A DNA stretch of 29,205 nucleotides from Setaria digitata (Eukaryota > Nematoda > Chromadorea > Rhabditida > Setariidae), in contig RCAB01000651.1 of the NCBI GenBank assembly GCA_003640385.1, positions 1-29,205 on the forward strand, given 5' to 3'. The notes under the pieces were generated by a model. The model was not told where the DNA came from and searched no databases. It was given only the letters and a program-made list of their open reading frames with translations. Both the position numbers and the translations under genes were made by a program. Below, piece after piece: positions 21,179-29,205 of the stretch (positions are counted from its first letter, which is position 1; every line of letters begins with the position of its first letter).

Positions 21179-21782
21179 TGTTGATCTTTCAAAGCTTATT
21201 TCAAAAAACACAACTGCGTCCATACAAAAGGAAGCTTAGATTGGATGATAAGAGAAATTGGAATTTTCCAAAAATTTTTCTTATCTTAGTCGAAATGGTC
21301 AATACCTGGTAGTTAGCTTATATGATGTATACTAAAGGCTGTTTCATGGCTTAATAAGTCTCACTTCCGGAAAGTTTTTTTTTTATCATTTTTTCTTAAA
21401 GAGCATTGAAAAAGAGCTGATAGAGGAACCTTGAACCAGAAATAATGGAAGGGATAGTTTAATGCAGTTCGTCAATAGTTGTGTTTAGATGTGCGCTATA
21501 TGGAACAATTTTTCAATATGACTGTTAGTCTGCCATTTGAGTGAAAAAGTTGTAAAGTAACATATTCATCTCAAGATAAATTTAAAATTGGGAAAAAAAA
21601 CTATTCAATTTATGATAAGTAGTTCTGCGGTTTTGCTTTAAGTAAAAGGATTATTGTTTAAATGAAAAGTTGTTAAATTTTTGTCAAGTATTATCGTAAA
21701 ATATGTAAAGATACATGAACAGGCTTAAATCACTACAACTTTTTACAGAATAAAGCTGATTTATATCATTTAGTTTTTTTAG

Positions 21783-21808
21783 TGCCAACAACATATTCTC
21801 AGCAATGA
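21783..21808 (+). other. possible alternative last exon of GRASP
   Basis: The last GRASP exon contains an in-frame donor (CCGCAAG then GTATGA) at 21046-21047. A T-rich acceptor (TTTTTTTAG) at 21781-21782 joins in phase and replaces the ending GMM with VPTTYSQQ and a TGA at 21806-21808. Gln-rich composition matches the rest of the tail. The AATAAA at 21173 favours the unspliced end, so both forms may exist. Confidence 0.4.
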
Positions 21809-23427
21809 TTTCGTCGAACGCAATGCAATGTACAAGGAGCTGACTGACACTCTGAGTAAAGTAGATCTGCATGGACGAATAACGATTTTCTATTCCTTTC
21901 AGAATACTAATGTGATATTTATTTTTTTGGGATTTTGAAATGAATATTGAGATGTATAGATTTCTATATTAGTGGAAATAAGTGAAACGTTCTAGCAAAA
22001 TCGATTGCGCATTTTTTTTCGACAATTCTTGATCATTGTGTTGCCTTATTTTTTTCGTATAATTTCATCATTTCGTGTATTTAAGAAGAAATATCATTAT
22101 TCATCAGTTTATTCATCTCAAATATGGATCAGTATGCTTTCCTTACCGTGGTTTTTTTTCTTCACTTTTTTTTTTTTATTAATATTCTCTAGTATGATCA
22201 TTACGTCGTATCTTTTCCTTTAGTTTGGTTTGTTATTTTCTTTCAAAAATTCTTTGAAACTTCATGTGAGCGTAAAATATTTTTCGCTGTTATATTATTT
22301 ATGTTTATTTTATTTATTTCATAATATGGCAATTTTAGAATATGAATGGGATATTTATTATAAAAAAAAAAAAATATCCTGTTTGAAAAATAGATGTATA
22401 AAATAGACACACTAACTAAAAAAGGCACTTTTTTTATGAATCTTTGCATAATTCTTCGAGGCATATATTATTTATTCATTTCATTATTCCAAATTCTGTC
22501 CACTATAAATCATGATTTCATGTTCATCAAAGACTAGTTTTACATAAAATACCGTTACCAGAAGTTTTTAGCACATGTTATTCCATTTCACAAAATTTAC
22601 CATCCATTATCTTTGAACATTCAAAATTTTTATTTCATAAATGAGAAAATTTAGTTGGTGGAATCAGTCTATTTGTGGCTTATCGTTTTGTTGCTTGTTC
22701 GGGAATTGCTAATTGATAGTTTATATTCTTCGTTTATTAATTTCTTTCTTGATTTTTATTCCTCCGAAAGTAAAACTCTACGTTGTCATTAGTTTGATTT
22801 TCTGATGATGGAAAGCAACAGATTGGTTTTAAAGCCAATAAATATCACGAAATATTTTATTACTAAAAGTTGAAGCTGCTCTAATTGCAATTATCCATCA
22901 AGTAAATAAATTATATGGATTGATTCGAGAAGTAAATTATAAAATTTAACATTCCATCCACTCCAGTATTTCTCTTTGGTAAATTTTGAATGGGACTTTC
23001 TTTTTTTCTTTAATTACAGTAAATGCATGGCTATGAAAACCATTAGTGAATAACAGTTTAAAGTTATTCATTTTTACCCTTGGCTTCTTACTGTAATGTG
23101 GCAAACTTACTATAAATGGTGTGTCAGGTGTTATCATAAGAACCAATACAATTTTGTCATCTGTATATGTAACTGCTAGAATATTATCATCAAACTAGAT
23201 TACTAGAATATTGCCATCGAATCAGCCACTAGGCTTTGTCCAGTGGTTATCTGTTATGAAAATTGTGAAGTTGTGGCTAAGACTTAATGTGTTTCCAGTT
23301 TAAAAACATTTTTTAAAGCGGAAAATTTCAAAGATTTCGGATATTGCATATTAGGTGCTATACTATTTAGAAGTATATGGAATTTTTATAATTTATTGCG
23401 AAATCATTGATATTTTGTTCATTTGCA
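21809..23427. other. intergenic region upstream of SMU1
   Basis: This region is AT-rich with long T runs (22008-22190). It should contain the SMU1 promoter and outron. The plus-strand frame at 22005-22223 is only Phe, Ile and Ser codons from T-rich DNA. The one segment with convincing coding character is on the minus strand at 22946-23194, listed separately. A diverged 27-base tandem duplication (ACTAGAATATT units) lies at about 23174-23219. Confidence 0.5.
22946..23194 (-). CDS. candidate last exon of an unknown minus-strand gene
   Basis: After a TAATCTAG acceptor at 23195-23196 the minus strand stays open for 82 codons to a TAA at 22946-22948. The frame has varied, protein-like composition: a hydrophobic alternating part (ILAVTYTDDKIVLVLMI), then TPDTPFIVSLPHYSKKPRV and an amphipathic C-terminus ending in EILEWMEC. 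Possible joining exons lie within 23490-23597 on the same strand, inside SMU1 intron 1. It has a GTAAGT in its middle at 23108-23113, so the exon could end there instead. The family is not recognised and it may be a relic or a chance frame. Confidence 0.3.
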   Translation of the reverse strand, partial: FDDNILAVTYTDDKIVLVLMITPDTPFIVSLPHYSKKPRVKMNNFKLLFTNGFHSHAFTVIKEKKKVPFKIYQREILEWMEC

Positions 23428-23428
23428 G
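23420..23428 (+). promoter_or_regulatory. spliced-leader acceptor of SMU1
   Basis: CATTTGCAG ends at 23428, and the start codon of SMU1 is at 23435. No upstream coding exon is needed because the protein starts exactly where animal SMU1 proteins start. Confidence 0.7.
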
Positions 23429-23434
23429 ATAACA

Positions 23435-26400
23435 ATGACATCAATTGAAATTGAAGCGTCGGAGTAAGTTTTTCTATTTCTTTCTGTAGATTGTAACTTT
23501 GCAATAATTTTATTAGCCGATGAGTAGGCCTGTTGATTTGTGATATGCTTGATTTACCAGTGTTTTCATTCTCATCATAATCATCTATTAACACCAAAAA
23601 TAAGTTTTTAAAAGTATTTTTTATAGAATGGAGATTACGGATTTTCGGACCTTAAGATGAATAATTAGTAATTTATTTGACAATACTCGTCATTTTAAAA
23701 GATCAAAAATAATCATCGATGTTGAAATTGTTATAATTTAGCGTTGTTCGTCTTGTGGAACAATATTTGAAGGAAAATAATTTAATGCGTACGTTGGCAG
23801 TTTTGCAGGTTTGCCTTCTTTGATTTGACTGAAACTTTGCAATAAATTTTCCGATAGTCTAAAAAAATTGAAGTTTTTGCCAGTCTCACGTTTTTTAAAT
23901 ATGCTTAATTTGTATTTGATTGATTGCATTTTTCTTTTTTTCTTTTGCATTTTCCAGGAAGAAACAAATATAACACTCAATACTGTTGATAGTATTGATT
24001 CATTTGTGCATGATATACAAAATGGGCATTGGGATACGGTACTTAAAGTTATTCAACCGTTAAAACTACCAGCCAAAAAATTGATTGATTTATATGAGCA
24101 GGTAATATTGTGCATCCAGTTTATTGTTTCATATACGTTGATGTTATTTTCAAAATTATGGTAAAACTACTGTAATCCATGAAATTCTTTGAAGGTAGTT
24201 ATGCTTCAGTTTATTAAATAAGTTGGAATGAAAAGTGGAAAGATGAAATTATGACTTTTTTTTTTTCACAGATTGTCATCGAATTAACGGAACTGCGTGA
24301 ATTAGGTTCGGCGCGGCTTCTTCTGCGACAAACAGATCCCATGCAATTGCTCAAAACAACAGAGCCAGAAAGGTAGTAGTTTTGATTGCTATTTCAAGCA
24401 TGCTTCTCTGATACGTATGGTTGCCATCAGGATGCTTCAGTAGCAGTAGCCTGAGCCACCAAATGATTTTACTCAGATATTTTTTACTCTTACCGCTTTG
24501 TCGTAACACATTTTCCCGAACACTAGCGGCGTATGCTTGAAAGTGCTGTCTTCTATAAATAATGTTTATTTAGGTTTTTAACATTTTGTGGAGAAGGAAT
24601 TTTAAAATACCAGTATCCTAATTCGAAGCATTTATATCAGAGCATTTTTTTCAAAATATTTTGCAAAAGAAGTAAAAATTTCGTAGTCTTAAATTTTTTA
24701 TTTTGTTTTTTTATTCATAGAAGTTCCTTCATATTTCAGGTATGCTCGACTAGACAATCTCTTGGCTCGTTCTTACTTCGATCCACGTGAAGTATATCCT
24801 GATGGTAGCTCAAAAGAGAAACGAAGAGCCGCTATTGCACAGGTTTGGTTCAAGTTCGGCGAAAACTATGCCCCGAATTATTAGTTATAAAAATTTTTCA
24901 AAAAAGCTTTTTTTTTTTTGCAGTCTTTATCTGCTGAAGTAAATGTTGTACCGCCGTCAAGATTATTAGCACTTTTGGCACAAGCTTTAAAATGGCAGCA
25001 GCATCAAGGACTTCTTCCACCAGGTACATTTCAATTTTATTGTTCAGCAAAATTGGAATGTATTTATTTATCAGTATTTTATCATGTTCTGGAATAAGAA
25101 TTTGTTAATTAGTTACAATTTCTTGCATATTTATTAAGTAGTAAAATGTAAAACTATGGAAGTTAAGTAACCGCAGTGCAAATATTTCTTAAGTGATCTT
25201 GCCTTCAACGTGATGAATTCGTGAAATCAGTAGTTGTATAAAGATTGTTGAGAAAAACTGATCACGAATTTGCATTCCTGTGGTTTTCAGGGACACAGAT
25301 CGACTTGTTTCGTGGTAAAGCTGCGATTCGTGAACAAGAAGAGGAACGCTATCCGACACAAATGGCACGTCAAATTAAATTTGGTAAAACAAGTTTCCCA
25401 CATTGCTCACAGTTTTCACCAGATGGGCAATACTTGGTTACTGGTTCAGTGGATGGCTTCATCGAAGTAACTTTTTTTTGTTATCTAAATCTCATTGTGA
25501 AACTTTCGTCCTTTTGAAAATTTTTAGTTAATTTCTATCTATTCTTTCTTGCAGGTTTGGAATTATATGAATGGTAAGCTACGGAAAGATTTGAAGTACC
25601 AAGCGCAAGATAATTTTATGATGATGGATGGTTTAGTTTTAAGTTTGTGTTTTAGTCGTGATTCAGAGATGTTAGTTACAGCAAGCATGGAAGGAAAAAT
25701 AAAGGTATTTTTTTTTCGTTTTTAATAATTTGTTTTGCAGCATATGTGGTATATCTTCAATTTGTCCTGTGACTTGACATTACGCTTATAAGTCTCATAG
25801 CATCGTGTAGGTTTAAAATCGTTCCGTAAAACATGGTTTCGAACAATGAGAAAAACTTTTACCATTTATCGGCACTGACGGAACCCGAGGTCTTTTAGAA
25901 TCGTAGTAAATTTCAAGACTGTTTTAAAATTTCTGTTCTTGCATGTCAGTTAATAGATGTTGCGATATTCATGTTTAAAATTCAGGTATGGAAAGTACAA
26001 ACGGGACAGTGCCTAAGACGTATTGAGAAAGCACACAACATGGGCATCACAAGTGTGCATTTCTCTAAAGACAGTGCACATGTTCTTTCAGGATCGTTTG
26101 ATACGCTTGTAAAGTAAATTCATATAACTTTTCAATGTTATAACCGAGTAATAAGTTGGAAGAGACTCATTTTCGATGGATTTGTGACCTTTTAAGTCTG
26201 ATCAATGAGGCATGCATTTTTATCAGTTTATTGTCAGCATCAGTATTATTTTTCAATTGCTGTTATAGAGTTCACGGATTGAAGAGTGGCAAATGTCTAA
26301 AGGAACTTCGTGGACATACCAATTATGTAAATGATGCGAAGTATACAGAAGTGAGTGCTGGTAAAATTATTTAAGACGAGCTCGACTGGCAATGTCATAT

Positions 26401-27186
26401 CATTTTATGTTGTCTTTATAGAACCTCTAAATTTAAAATCAGATTTTCACAAATTGCAGGATGGGCATATGTGTGTTTCTGCTTCAAGTGATGGGACAGT
26501 ACGAGTATGGAATTTGAAAACTTGTGAATGCGTGAATACAGTACGGGTAGCAGGTGATACAGACGTTAATAGTGTAAATCCAATTCCAAAATCCGATAAT
26601 CAATTCATAATCTGCAATCGATCAAATACGATTGTTATTGTGAATATTCGAGGCCAGGTAAAACGATTCAAAATCTCAATTCATTCTGATCTGTAAAGTC
26701 TTAGATTTGTTCCCGATTTTCAATTTTTGCATAAAATTGTTGTGTATTTGGCATGAATTTTCCCATGTTTCAGATTGTCAAATCAATGACTTCGGGTAAA
26801 ACAGAAAATGGCAATTTCGTTGCATGCACATTATCCCCGCGTGGTGATTGGGTATACTGTATTGGAGAGGATCATGTTCTATATTGTTTTTCATTAATTA
26901 CTGGGAATCTGGAAAGTACATTGCCGGTGTGTCAAACAGTTCTTTGTGAATCTGAAAGTTATGCACTGAAATGAAATAGATGAATTCTTCACTCTATATA
27001 TATAATTTACAATTCGAAGCATTCAAACTTTAATGAAAAACTGAATTTCTTTTCATTTCTTATTATTTGATTTTTTTTTTTTTGCAGTTACACGATGATC
27101 GAGTGAATGGCTTATGCCATCATCCACATCAAAATCTAATAGCATCATATGCAGAAGACGGATTATTGAAATTATGGAAACCATAA
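23435..27186 (+). CDS. smu-1: SMU1, WD40 splicing factor (spliceosome B complex)
   Basis: Exons: 23435-23463, 23742-23808, 23958-24101, 24272-24372, 24740-24842, 24924-25023, 25291-25466, 25555-25704, 25986-26113, 26269-26350, 26460-26657, 26774-26926, 27088-27186; 509 codons plus stop against 513 in human SMU1, closely alike from [10 protein letters not shown] to the C-terminal LLKLWKP. The LisH motif is at about 6-38 ([14 protein letters not shown]), CTLH at about 40-92, then the conserved [20 protein letters not shown] and [13 protein letters not shown] segments. Seven WD40 blades follow from about residue 205, with ends IEVWNY, IKVWKV, VKVHGL, VRVWNL, IVIVNI, LYCFSL and LKLWKP. SMU1 works with RED (SMU-2 in worms) to activate the spliceosome and to choose some alternative exons; in C. 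elegans smu-1 modifies unc-52 splicing. It acts in the nucleus. Confidence 0.98.
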
Positions 27187-27796
27187 TGAATTTATTTGTT
27201 TGAGCACTTTTTTTAGAGCTGAAATCTATATTCTTTATCCTGCTATCTTAGGTGAAGAAAAGCTAAAGCACTTTTTGAACTTTTCGGAATAGTTAATTGT
27301 ATAAGTCTTCTATCTTTCACTGAAAAAAATATTTCTTGACATATCTTTTCTGATGACTAGGCAGAATGCTATTTGAGTAAGACGTTTCTCCTCCATCGAG
27401 ACTTTTGATATCATTGAGACGATGGCGTAGATTAAAGAAATACAAATGATATTATTTTCCTCATGAGTTAGGTAAAATAATTTGGAATTGTTTGCGTATT
27501 TTTTATCTCGCTGAGTTTATTCTACTGTTGACATGAAATTCATTTTTCTATTATTTTTTTTTTTTGAGCCATATTTTCATCAGTTGTTTTAGTTTTATTT
27601 TCCCGATCTCTAGGGTCAGTTCCAGGATGATTATTTGCGAAAAAAAAAAAATATATAAAAATATTGAATTAATGCCTTCCATAAATGTTTGGCCTGCAGA
27701 TTTTCGAATTAAGTTTTTGAAATATATAAATTTATTGAAATATCAGCTTTTTCTTTATAATTTTGTTTTTGCATTTTAAAAGTTTGTTTCATTGTG
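27187..27796. other. convergent 3' region of SMU1 and the right-edge gene
   Basis: This region lies between two convergent genes and should contain both 3' UTRs. I see no exact AATAAA soon after the SMU1 stop. The plus-strand open frame at 27564-27779 is hydrophobic, AT-derived and not supported. Further minus-strand exons of the right-edge gene could lie here if its last recovered exon is not terminal. Confidence 0.4.
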
Positions 27797-29080
27797 CTAT
27801 ATGATAGACTCCCCAACTTTTTCAGGCTCTTTGAGTTTTTTTTTTCTTAGTTCCTTAGCTGAAATAACACTTAATAATTCCAAAGAATACTGAATTTCTT
27901 TTTGTCTCTTTCAAGAGTTTGTAGTTGATGATCCTCCGATTCGAAACTGTCATAGATGAAGAACTTACTTAGAGATGTGATTATGTGAAAGAGTTCAAAA
28001 TTTGGGAACAATGAATTCATTATTTTAGATTAGTACTGGAGCAGCTGGAGGCATCCAAACTTAATTGCCCTCTTGTTTTAGCAATTTGTAATTATGCTGG
28101 ATATTAATTCGTGGAAAGCATGCTAACTCAGTGTTTTAAAACTCTCAAAATTGCAGATTTCATTTAGTCATGGCAAATCTATTTTCCTAGTTGTGGAACT
28201 CTAGAAACTCTACATTTCTCTTAATCGATCTCGGAACTAAAAAGCAGTTCCTTTACAGTTTTCTTCTGTGTTTAATTTCTTTGATATTTCATAAAAGAAA
28301 AAATACCGTTATTATACATTAATTTTGCGCAAATTTTAGCTTATATTTGAAATTTTAAGTGTAAACTTCGATGAAATGGAAGGAAAAAAAGTGTCAACCA
28401 CAAAGTGTTAATGTTTTACATTGTTGTAAACTGGTTTCATTACCAATCAATGACATTGCATAAATTTGTTTGTAATATTCATCAACAATCATACAGCATG
28501 TCGAATCCAAAAATTCCAATGATTGGCAATAAAGTTCTAAGCTTCCTTTGAATGCCTACTTAAAAATAATTTTTATAAATTATGAAGTAGGCAAAATAAA
28601 ATGTGTAATTTAGACAGGAAATATTTAATATTAATTGATGCAATTTCATGTTTTTTCTTTTGTCAGATCTATTTTCCTCATATAAAACATTTCAAAGTTT
28701 CGGATGCTACCTACTCAATTTGGGTGTAAAATGTAAAATTGAAGATTTTTGGAAAAGACGTAATTATAAATGTATGTGTCAATAGGTGGCAATTAATTTA
28801 ATATAGGCTATATCCATTTCTAATCAGTTGTTATTTCGTATTTTCCTATAATAAAGGACTAATTTTCAGTTCATATATATATATAAAATAAATTTCAAGC
28901 ATACCGTAGAGTTTTTCGGTAATGTAGTAGCTGCATTAAACAATTTTATGCAAAGTGCACAGGTAATTTCTCGCGTATAATAGAGGCCGATTGCAGCACA
29001 TGAGATTTGTTGTTGTTCTGTAGATAATAATACTTTGAGAGCTTCAGAAATCGGATGATTTTCAAGTTTTCCAAATTTGC
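27797..29080 (-). CDS. 3' part of an unidentified helical protein, runs off the right edge
   Basis: Minus-strand exons with matching splice sites: 29080-28905 (58 codons; ACATTTAG acceptor, GTATGC donor), 28555-28444 (37 codons; AAGTAG acceptor, GTAATG donor), a possible 16-base exon 28229-28214, 27946-27891 (18 codons) and 27858-27797, ending in TAG. Phases agree throughout if the 16-base exon is used. The protein is helical: GKLENHPISEALKVLLSTEQ, then SLELYCQSLEFLD and DEYYKQIYAMSLI, then charged ESEDHQLQTLERDKKKF and KELRKKKLKEPEK. The SLELYCQSLEF to DKKKF part recalls BAR-domain helices of the ACAP/GRAF type, but I cannot assign a family. The upstream part is outside the window. The exon at 28444-28555 and its neighbour at 28905-29080 are the strongest; the small exon and the last one are less certain. 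Confidence 0.5.
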
Positions 29081-29205
29081 CTAAATGTAATAAAATATCA
29101 AAAATATTTCCGGATTACAATTTTGCTTGGCTAATATTATTTGCCTTGTTTACATCTAAACATGTATAAACGATAGAAGAATAATTAGCAATTCAGTTTT
29201 TTTTT

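Noticed and set aside
22005..22223. Plus-strand hydrophobic frame of 72 codons
   Set aside because: It is made mostly of Phe, Ile and Ser from T-rich DNA and has no coding signature.
1..29205. Search for tRNA, rRNA, CRISPR arrays, autonomous transposons and viral genes
   Set aside because: No cloverleaf, rRNA core, spaced identical repeats, transposase, reverse transcriptase or viral protein was recognised in any frame.

Overview
The window is nuclear DNA from a nematode, most likely a spirurid or filarial (clade III) worm. The support is AT-rich sequence, many short exons with GT-AG introns and T-rich TTTCAG/TTTTAG acceptors, an acceptor 0-11 bases before the start codon in three genes (the pattern left by spliced-leader trans-splicing), and animal proteins. 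The species cannot be named from sequence alone. All gene models were built by hand from reading frame, splice sites and phase matching, and every model described as complete sums to a whole number of codons.

Layout: 1-3186 is AT-rich with possible minus-strand exons but no firm gene. 3187-9128 (+) is a classical protein tyrosine phosphatase, 14 exons recovered, 5' end not found. 9445-10377 (-) is a small mitochondrial protein, probably mitoribosomal mL52, that no long open frame reveals. 11296-15153 (-) is the splicing factor PRP17/CDC40, 11 exons, 571 aa. 16130-21057 (+) is the Golgi stacking protein GRASP, 11 exons, 538 aa, with a possible extra 3' exon at 21783-21808. 23435-27186 (+) is the splicing factor SMU1, 13 exons, 509 aa. 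27797-29080 (-) is the 3' part of a helical, charged protein that runs off the right edge.

PRP17 and GRASP start head to head over about 1 kb and probably share a promoter region. The phosphatase and the mL52-like gene converge, as do SMU1 and the right-edge gene. PRP17 and SMU1 are both WD40 spliceosome proteins; GRASP lies between them and has an unrelated secretory-pathway role. I see no evidence that the neighbours form one pathway.

No novel system is evident. The points most worth checking are a GC-AG intron and a WPD-to-WAD change in the phosphatase, alternative terminal exons in the phosphatase and GRASP, the mL52-like gene, the right-edge gene, and open frames antisense to the start of SMU1.
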